Origin: Halomonas alkalicola
Lineage (GTDB): Bacteria > Pseudomonadota > Gammaproteobacteria > Pseudomonadales > Halomonadaceae
NCBI RefSeq assembly: GCF_030704205.1
Contig: NZ_CP131913.1
Coordinates: 2,108,001-2,172,000 of the forward strand
Direction: 5' to 3'
Length of the DNA stretch: 64,000 nt
The notes beneath the pieces were generated by a model. The model had not been told where the DNA came from and did not search any database. It saw only the letters and a list, made by a program, of their open reading frames with translations. How positions within the stretch are numbered: position 1 is the stretch's first letter; every line of letters begins with the position of its first letter. Positions 27,751 to 38,547 of this stretch are shown in pieces. Position numbers and translations under genes: made by a program.

Positions 27751-27949
27751 GTGATTCTTGACCGGCTCATTCCCTGTTTCTTTGCCGTTTCGCCGCAATC
27801 ATCGGGTGCCGGACTATCAAGTTGTTCCGGCGAATCAGGTCGATAAACTGCCCAGAAATTGCGAGTCATGAGGGAGGTGCAGCCCGGATGACTGGCTGCC
27901 CACAACAAGGCAGAATGTGGAAAAGCCCCATGCCACCTGGAGCCGGAGC

Positions 27950-29308
27950 ATGAAGTTCAAACGGATGACCCTCACCAACTTCCGGCATCTTGTGCATTTC
28001 GACACCACGCTGGATGAGCGCCTGACGGTGCTGGTCGCTCGCAACGGCCAGGGCAAGACCACCCTGCTCGATGCGCTGGCCATTCTGCTGGGCTCTTTCG
28101 TGGGGACTTTCGACATGGGCAAGGGGCACCACATCGAGCGCTCCGATGCCCGCTACCAGCGAGAAGGCGAGGAGGCTGAGCAGGAGCAGCAGTACCCGGT
28201 GCGAATTGCCGCGGTGCTGTCTGACCTTGAGGAGGGTGAGGTTTCCGTTGCGCGTGAGCTGACGGGGCCGAAGAATCGCACCACCGTCAAGGACGCCGCG
28301 CCGCTGGTCCAGTACGGCAAGGCCCTGATGCGGCAGGTACGGGGCCTTCAGCCTGTCACGCTGCCACTGGTGAGCTACTACGGCACGGGGCGCCTGTGGA
28401 AGACCCACAAGAACCTCAAGCGCAAGGCGGTGCTCAGCGAGAGCCGCACGCTGGGCTATGAAGACTGCCTGACATCGGCCTCCAACTACCTGCAGCTTCA
28501 GGAGTGGATGGGTAAGGCCACGATGGCGGTTCTCCAGCAGCAGGAGCGCAAGGAGAACGGGACCGGGCGCCTGGTGGGGCAGCTCAATGCGGTGTTGAGA
28601 GCGGTCGACAAGGTGCTGGAGCCCGAGGGCTGGTCGGGTACTCACTTCAGCCTGACCCATGAAGAGCTGGCCATGCAGCAGGAAGGCCAGGGCGTTCTGC
28701 CGGTCAGCCTGCTCAGCGACGGCGTGCGCACCATGGTCTCGATGGTGGCCGACATGGCCTGGCGGTGTGCCAAGCTAAATCCCCACCTAGGTGTCGAGGC
28801 AGCCAGCCGGACCCCCGGCGTGGTGATGATCGATGAGATCGACCTGCACCTGCATCCAGCCTGGCAGCAGCGAGTGGTGCAGAGCCTGCAGGCGACCTTT
28901 CCCGAGATCCAGTTCATCGTCACCACACACAGTCCGCAGGTGCTGACCACGGTCCCCAGGGAGTGCATCCGCTTGTTGGAGACACAGTGGGATGAGAACG
29001 CCCATGTCTGGTCACTGACCTCCATCGAGCCGGACTACCAGACGCTGGGCGTGGCCAGCGCCGAGACGCTGTCGCGCATCATGGGCATCGACCCCGTGCC
29101 CGAGGTGGTGGAGGCTCGTATGCTTCATGACTATCGGCGAGCCATCGAGCTCGGCGACGATCAGTCTCCTGAAGCCCGTAGCCTTCATGAACGTCTTGTG
29201 GCGCACTTCGGCGAGCAGCATCCCGAGATGCTGGAGTGTGAGCGGCTGCGTCGGTTCCAGGCGATGAAGCGGAGGATCAAGGGCAGGGAGTCGTCATCGG
29301 ATGCATAA
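27950..29308 (+). CDS. ptuA: Septu-like defence ATPase PtuA (AAA/SMC-like)
   Basis: 452 aa. Walker A VARNGQGKTTLLDALA near residue 30, central coiled/helical insert, signature-like LLSDGVRTMVSMVADMA, Walker B VVMIDEIDLHLHP and switch His in FIVTTHSPQVL: the OLD/ABC-type ATPase layout of defence proteins. Followed with 8 bp overlap by an HNH protein of the PtuB kind, as in Septu and in retron-associated PtuAB. No reverse transcriptase is nearby, so Septu fits best. The ATG at 27950 gives the conserved MKFKRMTLTNFRHL start. Confidence 0.82.
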   Translation: MKFKRMTLTNFRHLVHFDTTLDERLTVLVARNGQGKTTLLDALAILLGSFVGTFDMGKGHHIERSDARYQREGEEAEQEQQYPVRIAAVLSDLEEGEVSVARELTGPKNRTTVKDAAPLVQYGKALMRQVRGLQPVTLPLVSYYGTGRLWKTHKNLKRKAVLSESRTLGYEDCLTSASNYLQLQEWMGKATMAVLQQQERKENGTGRLVGQLNAVLRAVDKVLEPEGWSGTHFSLTHEELAMQQEGQGVLPVSLLSDGVRTMVSMVADMAWRCAKLNPHLGVEAASRTPGVVMIDEIDLHLHPAWQQRVVQSLQATFPEIQFIVTTHSPQVLTTVPRECIRLLETQWDENAHVWSLTSIEPDYQTLGVASAETLSRIMGIDPVPEVVEARMLHDYRRAIELGDDQSPEARSLHERLVAHFGEQHPEMLECERLRRFQAMKRRIKGRESSSDA

Positions 29309-29930
29309 GCTGGAGCGACCGGAGCCCCCGGGATGCCTTGCCCAGTACCGGCGTGGCGCGAAGGATTGGCAGCGCATCAGCTCGGCGGAGAAGCGAGAGA
29401 TCTGGGTACAGCTGGACGCCATGCAGGGCCAGCGGTGCGCCTACTGCGAGGATCTGCTCCACCCAGAGCGCCGACATATCGAGCACTTTCGGCAGCGGTC
29501 GCGCTTCCCGGAGGGCACCTTCCAGTGGGACAACCTGTTTGGCTCCTGCAACAAGTCTGGCAGCTGCGGGAAGCGAAAGGACCGCAGCGAGTACCGGGCA
29601 GGCGACATTCTCAAGCCAGATGTCGACGATCCTGACGACTACTTGCGCTTCCTCTCCGATGGAGGGATAGCGCTGCGCCACGATCTGGCAGCCGACCGGC
29701 GCCATCGGGCCGAGGAGACGCTGCGAGTGTTCAACCTCGACCATGAGCGCGGGGCGCTGCGCCAGATGCGGCGCTCGGCGCTCCAGGGGTATCTGAGCCG
29801 GGCCGAGGAGCTGCAGGAGTGGTTCGAGCTCGACGAGGCACTCTTCCTGGAGTTTCTCGAGGAAGAGCTGCAAGCCATTGCCGGCTTTCCGTTTGAAACC
29901 GCTATCCGGCATCTGCTGACAGCGGTATGA
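29301..29930 (+). CDS. ptuB: Septu-like HNH endonuclease PtuB
   Basis: 209 aa. Zinc/HNH core CAYCEDLLHPERRHIEHFRQ followed by FQWDNLFGSCNKSGSCGKRKD, matching the TIGR02646-type HNH proteins called PtuB. The nuclease is thought to be held by the PtuA ATPase and released on phage infection. Start overlaps ptuA by 8 bp. Its stop is 7 bp from the convergent yicC stop, which is the right edge of the island. Confidence 0.83.
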   Translation: MHKLERPEPPGCLAQYRRGAKDWQRISSAEKREIWVQLDAMQGQRCAYCEDLLHPERRHIEHFRQRSRFPEGTFQWDNLFGSCNKSGSCGKRKDRSEYRAGDILKPDVDDPDDYLRFLSDGGIALRHDLAADRRHRAEETLRVFNLDHERGALRQMRRSALQGYLSRAEELQEWFELDEALFLEFLEEELQAIAGFPFETAIRHLLTAV

Positions 29931-29937
29931 AACCGCC

Positions 29938-30801
29938 TCACTCGATGTTCTGGATCTGCTCCCTCATCTGCTCGATCAGCACCTTGAGCTCCACCGCGCA
30001 GCGGGTGGTGCTGGCCACCACCGACTTCGAGGAGAGGGTGTTGGCCTCGCGGTTGAGCTCCTGCATCAGGAAGTCCAGGCGCCGGCCCACCGGGCCCTTC
30101 TGCTTGAGCTGGCGCTCCACCTCGGCCACATGGGTGGCCAGGCGGTCGAGCTCCTCGTCCACGTCGGCCTTCTGGGCCAGCAGGGTCAGTTCGGCCTCCA
30201 GGCGCTGGGGGTCGAGCTCGCTCTTCACCGCCTCCAGGCGCTCCAGCAGCAGGCTGCGCTGTCGCTCCCGTATCTGCGGCAGCAGGCTGCGCACTTCGGC
30301 CACCAGGGCCTCGATGGCGACGAGCCGCTCGCGGATCAGGGCGGCGAGCTTCTCGCCCTCCCGGGCGCGACCGGCCACCAGGTCATCCAGGGCGGCCTGA
30401 AACAGGGCCAGCGCCGCGGCCTTGACGCTCTCGGGGTCGGGGCCGCGGCTCTCCAGCACGCCGGGGTAGTCGAGCAGCGCCAGGGCATCGGGCGGGGTGG
30501 CATCGGCCACGGCCTGGCGCACCTCGCCCAGGACGCGGGCGAGTTCCGCCAGCCGCGTCGCGTTCACGCTGAGGCCCTCGGCCGCCCCGGCGGCCTCGAA
30601 GCGCAGGCTCACCTCCACCTTGCCGCGGGCCAGCCGGCCGCGCAGCGCCTCGCGGAAGGCCGGCTCCAGGTCGCGCAGGCTCTCCGGCAGGCGGAAGTGG
30701 GGCTCCAGGTAGCGCTGGTTCACCGAGCGCAGCTCGAGCTGCAGGCTGCCCCAGTCGGCGGTGTGCTCCTGGCGGGCGAAGGCGGTCATGCTGTGGACCA
30801 T
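29938..30801 (-). CDS. yicC: YicC family endoribonuclease
   Basis: 287 aa. Family hallmarks MVHSMTAFARQE at the N-terminus, SVNQRYLEPHFRLPESLRDLEP, and the C-terminal DUF1732 block VGRRLDFLMQELNREANTLSSKS. YicC is an endoribonuclease that degrades the sRNA RyhB in E. coli. In Pseudomonas it lies next to gmk; here the defence island separates them. Confidence 0.95.
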   Translation of the reverse strand: MVHSMTAFARQEHTADWGSLQLELRSVNQRYLEPHFRLPESLRDLEPAFREALRGRLARGKVEVSLRFEAAGAAEGLSVNATRLAELARVLGEVRQAVADATPPDALALLDYPGVLESRGPDPESVKAAALALFQAALDDLVAGRAREGEKLAALIRERLVAIEALVAEVRSLLPQIRERQRSLLLERLEAVKSELDPQRLEAELTLLAQKADVDEELDRLATHVAEVERQLKQKGPVGRRLDFLMQELNREANTLSSKSVVASTTRCAVELKVLIEQMREQIQNIE

Positions 30802-30948
30802 GGCGAGGACTCCGGGGTGACGCGGATGAACGGACAGAAGTGTCGGATAGGCCGAGTGTACCCGATTCGCCGATGCGGCTGCCCAAGGGTGTAGAATGGC
30901 CGCCAGCCATGATTCCCGTGCGTTTCAGACCCGACCCAAAGAGGTGAT

Positions 30949-31688
30949 ATGTCCACTCCGTTTCGACGCCCCAGCGGCCGTGCGCCCGAGCAGCCCCGCG
31001 AGATCCGCCTGACCCGCGACTACACCCGCCACGCCGAGGGGTCGGTGCTGGTGGAGTTCGGCGACACCAAGGTGCTGTGCAACGCCAGCGTCGAGCCCGG
31101 CGTGCCGCGCTGGCTGCGCGGCAAGGGCCAGGGCTGGGTGACCGCCGAGTACGGCATGCTGCCCCGCGCCACCCACACCCGCGGCGGTCGCGAGGCGGCC
31201 CGCGGCAAGCAGGGCGGCCGCACCCTGGAAATCCAGCGCCTGATCGGCCGCTCGCTGCGGGCGTCGCTCAACCTCAAGAAGCTCGGCGAGTTCACCATCA
31301 CCGTGGACTGCGACGTCATCCAGGCCGATGGCGGCACCCGCACCGCCTCCATCACCGGTGGCTGCGTGGCGCTGGTGGACGCCATCCGCTACCTGCAGCG
31401 CAAGAAGCTGATCAAGAGCGACCCCTTCGTGCAGCTGGTGTGCTCGGTCTCCGTGGGGCTCTTCAGGGGGGGGTGCCGGTGGTGGATCTGGACTACCCCG
31501 AGGACAGCGGGGCGGATACCGACATGAACGTGGTGATGGCCGAGGACGGCAGCCTGATCGAGGTGCAGGGCACCGCCGAGAAGGGCTCCTTCAGCCGCGC
31601 CGAGCTCAACGCCATGCTGGAGCTGGCCGAGAACGCGGGCAACCAGCTCTTCGACCACCAGCGCGAGGCGTTGGGCATCCCGCGGTAA
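30949..31688 (+). pseudogene. rph: RNase PH, frameshifted
   Basis: The first 175 codons are a normal RNase PH ([55 protein letters not shown] with the phosphate-binding Arg). At a run of eight G (31466-31473) the frame breaks; the rest, [21 protein letters not shown] to ALGIPR and stop at 31688, is in another frame. Alignment to the family expects six G, so two are extra. The unshifted frame stops at 31527. This is either a real pseudogene, known for rph in E. coli K-12, or a homopolymer sequence error. Confidence 0.88.
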
Positions 31689-31721
31689 GCGGGAAGCGAA
31701 GGGCGCCGGGCAAGGTCCCTT

Positions 31722-31760
31722 AACGCAGCACGCCGGCCACGATGGCCGGCGTGCTGCGTT
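31722..31760. terminator. Bidirectional terminator between rph and crc
   Basis: A perfect 18-bp stem (31722-31739 pairing with 31743-31760) with a CGA loop. It starts AACGCAGCACGCC and lies between convergent rph and crc. No long T-run, but the stem is very stable on both strands. Confidence 0.75.
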
Positions 31761-31792
31761 CCGGTGAACCGGAACGGCGACGGGGAGGGGCG

Positions 31793-32560
31793 TCAGATCG
31801 GCAGGTCGTACTCGACGATCAGCGGGGCGAACTCCGAGAAGGTGGCGTCGTAGTCGACCCAGGCGTCCACCACATGGCGGCGGAAGTTGGGGCCCACCAC
31901 CTGGTAATCGATGCGCCAGCCCTCCTGGCGGGAGCGCGGCACGTCCTGGTCGAGCTTGGGCCACCAGGTGTATTCGCCGGCGTCGCGGTTGATCTCGCGG
32001 AAGCAGTCGATGAAGCCGGTGGGGCCGAAGACCTGATCCATCCAGGCGCGCTCCTCGGGCTTGAAGCCGGGGGTGTCCTGGTTGTCGGCCCAGTTCTCCA
32101 GGTCGATGGTCTTGTGGGCGATATGCCAGGTGCCGCAGATGATGTACTCGCGGCGCTTGCGAGCCATCTTGCTCAGGTACTCCTGATACTGGGCCATGAA
32201 GGCCTCCTTGGCGGCGAAATCGCTGCCGTCGGGCATCAGGAAGCTGGCGATGCTGAAGCGGTCGTAGTCGGCCTGCAGGAAGCGCGCCTCATGGTCGCAC
32301 TGGGGGAAGCCCAGCCCGTACATGATGGCCTTGGGAATCTTCCGGCAGTAGATCCCCACCCCGGAGAAGCCGTCCTGCTCGGCGTCGAGGAAGTAGCCCT
32401 CGTAGCCTTCCGGGTAGAGGATGCTGTCGTCCAGCTCGAAGCTCTTGGCCTTGAGGTTCTGGACGCAGACGACATCGGCATCCTGGCTGGCCAGCCAGTC
32501 GAGAAAGCCTCGACCGACGGCCTCGCGGATGCCGTTGACATTGACTGTTGCTATTTTCAT
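31793..32560 (-). CDS. crc: Crc-like catabolite repression protein (inactive exonuclease III fold)
   Basis: 255 aa EEP-fold protein that follows Pseudomonas Crc throughout: SVNVNG-type start, YLSKMARKRREYIICGTWHIAHK, DLENW…PGFKPEERAWMDQVFG, WWP and GWRIDYQVV. Exonuclease III residues are missing: the metal-binding Glu is Asn in VQNLKA, GD.N is GTWHIAH, and the final SDHAP is SEFAP. Crc acts with Hfq on A-rich mRNA sites to repress carbon-use genes. Position between rph and pyrE is the same as in P. aeruginosa. Confidence 0.85.
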   Translation of the reverse strand: MKIATVNVNGIREAVGRGFLDWLASQDADVVCVQNLKAKSFELDDSILYPEGYEGYFLDAEQDGFSGVGIYCRKIPKAIMYGLGFPQCDHEARFLQADYDRFSIASFLMPDGSDFAAKEAFMAQYQEYLSKMARKRREYIICGTWHIAHKTIDLENWADNQDTPGFKPEERAWMDQVFGPTGFIDCFREINRDAGEYTWWPKLDQDVPRSRQEGWRIDYQVVGPNFRRHVVDAWVDYDATFSEFAPLIVEYDLPI

Positions 32561-32652
32561 ACGTGGTCCCTTTACCGTCGCGCGTGTATGATACCCGACG
32601 TTTCGACGTTTGGGTAAATGGCTACGGCCAATAAAGGTGATAGGAGCCAGCG

Positions 32653-33363
32653 GTGGAGCATTCCGGCACGCCTGCGCTGCAGGACTACCAGCGTGAATTC
32701 ATCGAGTTCGCCATCGAGCAGGGGGTGTTGCGCTTCGGCGAGTTCACCCTGAAGTCGGGTCGGGTCAGCCCCTACTTCTTCAACGCCGGGCTGTTCCGCA
32801 CCGGCGGCGCCCTGGCGAGGCTGGGGCGCTTCTATGCCCGCGCCATCGTCGACCGTGCCCCGGCCTTCGACGTGCTCTTCGGCCCCGCCTACAAGGGCAT
32901 TCCGCTGGCGGCCACCACCGCGGTGGCACTGGCCGACCATCACGACCGCGATCTGCCCTTCGCCTTCAATCGCAAGGAGGCGAAGAGTCACGGCGAGGGC
33001 GGCAACATCGTCGGTGCCGAGCTGGCCGGGCGTATCCTGATCATCGACGACGTGATCACCGCCGGCACCGCCATTCGCGAGGTGATGACGTTGATCGAGG
33101 CGGCCGGTGCCGAGGCCGCCGGCGTGATCATCGCGCTCGACCGCCAGGAGCGCGGCACGGGCGAGCAAAGCGCCATCCAGGAGGTCGAGCAGACCTACGG
33201 TATGCCGGTGATCAGTATCGTCACCCTGGATATGGTGCTTGCCTATCTGGAAAATCACGGCGGCGCACTACGCCAATACGCCGACGCGATTCGCGACTAT
33301 GGGAACCGCTATGGCATCGATACCCTGCAGGGTCCATCGGGTCGCGACACACAAGGGGATTGA
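32653..33363 (+). CDS. pyrE: Orotate phosphoribosyltransferase
   Basis: 236 aa, slightly longer than E. coli PyrE (213). Substrate and dimer motifs [42 protein letters not shown] (catalytic Lys loop) and the PRPP site [16 protein letters not shown]. It makes OMP from orotate and PRPP. GTG start at 32653 with AGGAG upstream. The outer-membrane gene follows after 3 bp. Confidence 0.96.
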   Translation: MEHSGTPALQDYQREFIEFAIEQGVLRFGEFTLKSGRVSPYFFNAGLFRTGGALARLGRFYARAIVDRAPAFDVLFGPAYKGIPLAATTAVALADHHDRDLPFAFNRKEAKSHGEGGNIVGAELAGRILIIDDVITAGTAIREVMTLIEAAGAEAAGVIIALDRQERGTGEQSAIQEVEQTYGMPVISIVTLDMVLAYLENHGGALRQYADAIRDYGNRYGIDTLQGPSGRDTQGD

Positions 33364-33366
33364 TCA

Positions 33367-33924
33367 GTGAAGAAGCATGCCTTGATTGCAGCCGCCGCCA
33401 CCGTGGCGGCCATGAGCCAGCAGGCCCACGCACTCAGTCTCGGGGCCACGGTGGGCGAGAACTCCTACAGCATCCAGGGTACCCAACGGATCGTGCCGGG
33501 ACTGCACGCCGGGGCCGGCTACTACTCGAGCGACGATAGCGGCGGCGATGCCCGGGCCTATTCCGGCTCGCTGATGTTCACGCCCTATACGCCGTTGGTC
33601 GATGTCAGCTTCGGCGCCCGCTACCAGTATCTCGACACCGATTACGGCGATGGCGGCAACCTGGGCGTGAGCGGCAGCGCCTACATTCCGACGACGATAC
33701 CGCGCTTGTCGTTGGGCGGTTATGCCCATTACTTCCCCTCGGCGCTCTCGCACGGCGACGTGGACGAGAGCTACGAATACGGGGCGAACTTGCGTTTCAG
33801 GGTGCTCGGCAACAGCTTCCTGACCGGTGGCTACCGGTACTACAAGGCCGATTTCGACGGCGATGGGGGTGGCTCCAGGCGGCTCGAGAGCGGCTGGGTA
33901 ATGGGCGTGAGCGTAGGTTTCTAA
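33367..33924 (+). CDS. YfaZ-family outer membrane protein, first copy
   Basis: 185 aa with a signal peptide (cut after QQAHA, about residue 22) and alternating beta strands ending in GWVMGVSVGF, a barrel C-terminus. It shares SFGARYQYLDTDYGDGGNLGV and LSLGGYAHYFP with the next gene, so the two are tandem paralogues. YfaZ proteins are poorly known small porin-like barrels. GTG start 3 bp after pyrE. Confidence 0.8.
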   Translation: MKKHALIAAAATVAAMSQQAHALSLGATVGENSYSIQGTQRIVPGLHAGAGYYSSDDSGGDARAYSGSLMFTPYTPLVDVSFGARYQYLDTDYGDGGNLGVSGSAYIPTTIPRLSLGGYAHYFPSALSHGDVDESYEYGANLRFRVLGNSFLTGGYRYYKADFDGDGGGSRRLESGWVMGVSVGF

Positions 33925-33960
33925 ACACCGACAACAATGCGTGATGGCAAGGGGAGAACG

Positions 33961-34515
33961 ATGAACAACGTCTACGCATGGGGCGCAGCCCTGCTGACAT
34001 CCTTCCTGGCACAGGGCGCCTTCGCCGCGGGCCTGGATCTCAACCTGGGGCCGGATGCGGTGCAGTTCGAGGCCGCCGGCGAGGTGGTGGACGGCATCAG
34101 CCTGGGTGGCGGCGTGGTCCACAGCGAGTATCGCGAGGACGCCACGGTATTCCACGCCCAGCTGATGGCCGCCAACCACACCCGTGACCACGAGGTGGGC
34201 GTGGGCGCGCGCTGGACCCAGTACGACACCGACTACGGCAAGGGCGGTGGCCTGGGGCTGGGCGGCTACGGCTATGTCTACCTGCCCAACCTGCCCGAGG
34301 TCTCCCTGGGCGGCTACGGCTTCTATACCCCCGGCGTGGTATCCAGCCGCGACCTGGAAGACGGCTACGAGATCGGCGTGCGCGCCCGCTACGCCTTCAC
34401 CCCCAACGTGGATGGCTACCTGGGCCTGCGCCAGCTGGGCGCCGACTTCGACAACGATGCCGGCACCCGCACCCTGGATCGCGGTGCCCAGGTCGGCGTG
34501 CGCCTGCGCTTCTGA
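33961..34515 (+). CDS. YfaZ-family outer membrane protein, second copy
   Basis: 184 aa from the ATG at 33961 (GGGAGAACG upstream). Signal peptide to about residue 22 (GAFA-AGLD), beta-barrel strands, end GVRLRF with a terminal Phe. Clearly related to the gene 36 bp upstream (RWTQYDTDYGKGGGLGLGGY, VSLGGYGFYTPG). Duplicate YfaZ-type porins; substrate unknown. Confidence 0.8.
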   Translation: MNNVYAWGAALLTSFLAQGAFAAGLDLNLGPDAVQFEAAGEVVDGISLGGGVVHSEYREDATVFHAQLMAANHTRDHEVGVGARWTQYDTDYGKGGGLGLGGYGYVYLPNLPEVSLGGYGFYTPGVVSSRDLEDGYEIGVRARYAFTPNVDGYLGLRQLGADFDNDAGTRTLDRGAQVGVRLRF

Positions 34516-34546
34516 CCGCTCCCGCCGCCTGCCGCCGCCGATGATC

Positions 34547-34569
34547 GCGGGCCCCGTCATGGGGCCCGC
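34547..34569 (+). terminator. Hairpin after the YfaZ pair
   Basis: GCGGGCCCC-GTCAT-GGGGCCCGC, a perfect 9-bp stem 31 bp past the stop of the second YfaZ gene and before trmL. No T-run. Confidence 0.6.
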
Positions 34570-34602
34570 CTGCGTTCCACCGGGGCCCCTACCGGAACCA
34601 CC

Positions 34603-35090
34603 ATGCTCGATGTCGTCCTCTACCAGCCCGAGATCCCGCCCAACACCGGCAACCTGATCCGGCTGTGCGCCAATACCGGCTTTCGCCTGCACCTGATCGA
34701 GCCGCTGGGCTTCGTGCTGGACGACAAGCGACTGCGCCGTGCCGGGCTCGACTACCACGAGTGGGCGGCGGTGCGGGTGCACCCCGACTGGGAGGCCTAC
34801 CTCGAGGCGGCCGCACCGGCGCGGGTATTCGCCGTGTCGACCCGGGGCCGCACCGGCTATCATGAGCCCGCCTATGGCGAGGGCGATGCCCTGGTGTTCG
34901 GCCCCGAGACCCGCGGCCTGCCCCAGGCGATGCTCGATGCCCTGCCCGAGCCCCAGCGGCTGCGCATCCCCATGCGCGAGGAGAGCCGCAGCCTGAATCT
35001 CTCCAACGCCTGTGCGGTGCTGGTCTATGAGGCCTGGCGACAGCAGGGCTTTCCCGGCGCGGCAGCGGTGGACTCTGCGAGGCCCGTGCG

Positions 35091-35094
<4 letters not shown>
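34603..35094 (+). CDS. trmL: tRNA (cytidine/uridine-2'-O)-methyltransferase TrmL
   Basis: 163 aa SPOUT-family enzyme. [16 protein letters not shown] near the N-terminus, [24 protein letters not shown], and the knot motif [11 protein letters not shown]…[16 protein letters not shown]. It methylates the wobble base of tRNA-Leu. Stop overlaps the rep start by 4 bp. Confidence 0.94.
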
Positions 35095-37166
<2,072 letters not shown>

Positions 37167-37243
37167 GGGCTCTCTGCTGAGCTGAAGGCGCGTTATTGGG
37201 CCGCCGAGTCCGGATGCTGCCACGGGAGGGAGCCACAAACGCA

Positions 37244-37269
37244 AGCGGGGCGCCGACAGGCGCCCCGCT
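37244..37269. terminator. Terminator between rep and cytochrome c5
   Basis: AGCGGGGCGCC-GACA-GGCGCCCCGCT: an 11-bp perfect stem between two convergent genes. Confidence 0.65.
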
Positions 37270-37290
37270 GCTGTTCCCCTGCGGGGAAGC

Positions 37291-38136
37291 CTAGCGAACC
37301 GGCTCGACCAGGTAGTCGGTGGCGGCCTTCACCTCATCGTCGCTGAGGTTGGTGAAGCCGCCACGGGCCGGCATGGCATTGAAGCCGTTGATGGAGTGGT
37401 CATAGAGGGTCTCCATGCCCTGCTCCATGCGGGCGGCCCACTGGTCGGCGTTGCCGCGGATCGGGGCGCCGGCGGCACCGGTCATGTGGCACGCCATGCA
37501 GGCCTGGTTGTAGATCGCCTCGCCGTCGATGCCGGCATGGGAGGGGGCGTCGCCATTGGCGTCATCCTCGGCGGCGGCTTCTTCGGTAGCCTCGTCGCTG
37601 GCGGCCTCTTCCTCAACGGCAGCCTCTTCGGCCGGGGCTTCCTCGGCGGGCGCTTCGTCCGCCGCGCCGTCCAGTTCCGGCACGTCCATCACCGGCTCGA
37701 GCAGGTAGGCGGTGGCCGCGGCGACCTCGTCATCGGAGAGGTTGGGGTTGCCGCCGCGAGCCGGCATGGCGTTGAAGCCATTGATGGAGTGGTCGAGCAG
37801 CGTATCCCAGCCCTGATCGATACGTGCCGCCCAGGCGTCATCATCGCTGCGCACCGGAGCGCCGGCGGCACCGGTCTCGTGACAGGCCATGCAGACGCGG
37901 TTGTAGATCGCGCCGCCGTCGATGCTGTCGGCGCCGTTGCCGTTGGCCGCCGGGGCGGCGTCCGCGGAGGCCGCCGTGCCGCAGTCCTCGCCCTGCAGGC
38001 AGAGCTGGCCCGCCGGCTTGAGACGCTCGGCGATGGCGTCACGGTCGACGTTGGCCTGGGCGGTAGCCATGCCGGCGGTCAGGCCCAGGGTGGCCAGGCA
38101 CCCCATGATCAGCTTGCTGGATTTCACTCTCACCAC
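37291..38136 (-). CDS. Diheme c5-type cytochrome
   Basis: 281 aa periplasmic protein. Signal peptide (about 1-28, cut near ATAQA), then two similar cytochrome c5 domains, each with CMACH and the distal ITGFxAM-like motif SINGFNAMPARGG (Met ligand), separated by an Ala/Glu-rich acidic linker (about 155-190). It should shuttle electrons to terminal oxidases or denitrification enzymes. The second domain is a near duplicate of the first. Confidence 0.9.
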   Translation of the reverse strand: MVRVKSSKLIMGCLATLGLTAGMATAQANVDRDAIAERLKPAGQLCLQGEDCGTAASADAAPAANGNGADSIDGGAIYNRVCMACHETGAAGAPVRSDDDAWAARIDQGWDTLLDHSINGFNAMPARGGNPNLSDDEVAAATAYLLEPVMDVPELDGAADEAPAEEAPAEEAAVEEEAASDEATEEAAAEDDANGDAPSHAGIDGEAIYNQACMACHMTGAAGAPIRGNADQWAARMEQGMETLYDHSINGFNAMPARGGFTNLSDDEVKAATDYLVEPVR

Positions 38137-38372
38137 CTCTTGACGGTCCTGTAGAAGTTATTCGCGGCGCAGGCCCGGTTGCCGATACGGCCGGAAGACG
38201 CCATGACGCATATTTTAGTGCGGTCCAGTATACCGGCATCCCCGGCGGCTGGAAAATGCTGCACCCCCCGCCATTCGCATGAGAGGCCCAGGCGACGCGC
38301 CCGGCCCGCGCTGGACAGGCGCCAGCGAGGCGGTTAGGATGTCGACCGCCTGGTGTCTTCACCAGGCACTGC

Positions 38373-38449
38373 GCGCCCGTAGCTCAGCTGGATAGAGTAC
38401 TGCCCTCCGAAGGCAGGGGTCACAGGTTCAAATCCTGTCGGGCGCGCCA
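38373..38449 (+). tRNA. tRNA-Arg (anticodon CCG)
   Basis: 77 nt cloverleaf. Acceptor GCGCCCG pairs with CGGGCGC; D arm GCTCAGCTGGATAGAGT; anticodon stem CTGCC/GGCAG with loop CTCCGAA, anticodon CCG at 38407-38409; T arm with GGTTCAAATCC. CCA is encoded. Reads CGG codons, frequent in this GC-rich genome. A strong terminator follows. Confidence 0.97.
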
Positions 38450-38456
38450 CGAATTC

Positions 38457-38494
38457 AAGGGCCTGCGACGATGTCGCAGGCCCTTTCGTGTTTT
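38457..38494 (+). terminator. Intrinsic terminator of tRNA-Arg
   Basis: A perfect 13-bp stem AAGGGCCTGCGAC / GTCGCAGGCCCTT with a GAT loop (38457-38485), followed by TCGTGTTTT. Confidence 0.88.
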
Positions 38495-38547
38495 CGGGAC
38501 AGCACTTCTCCTCCGCTCCTCTGCATCGTTATCTAGCCCATCTGTCT

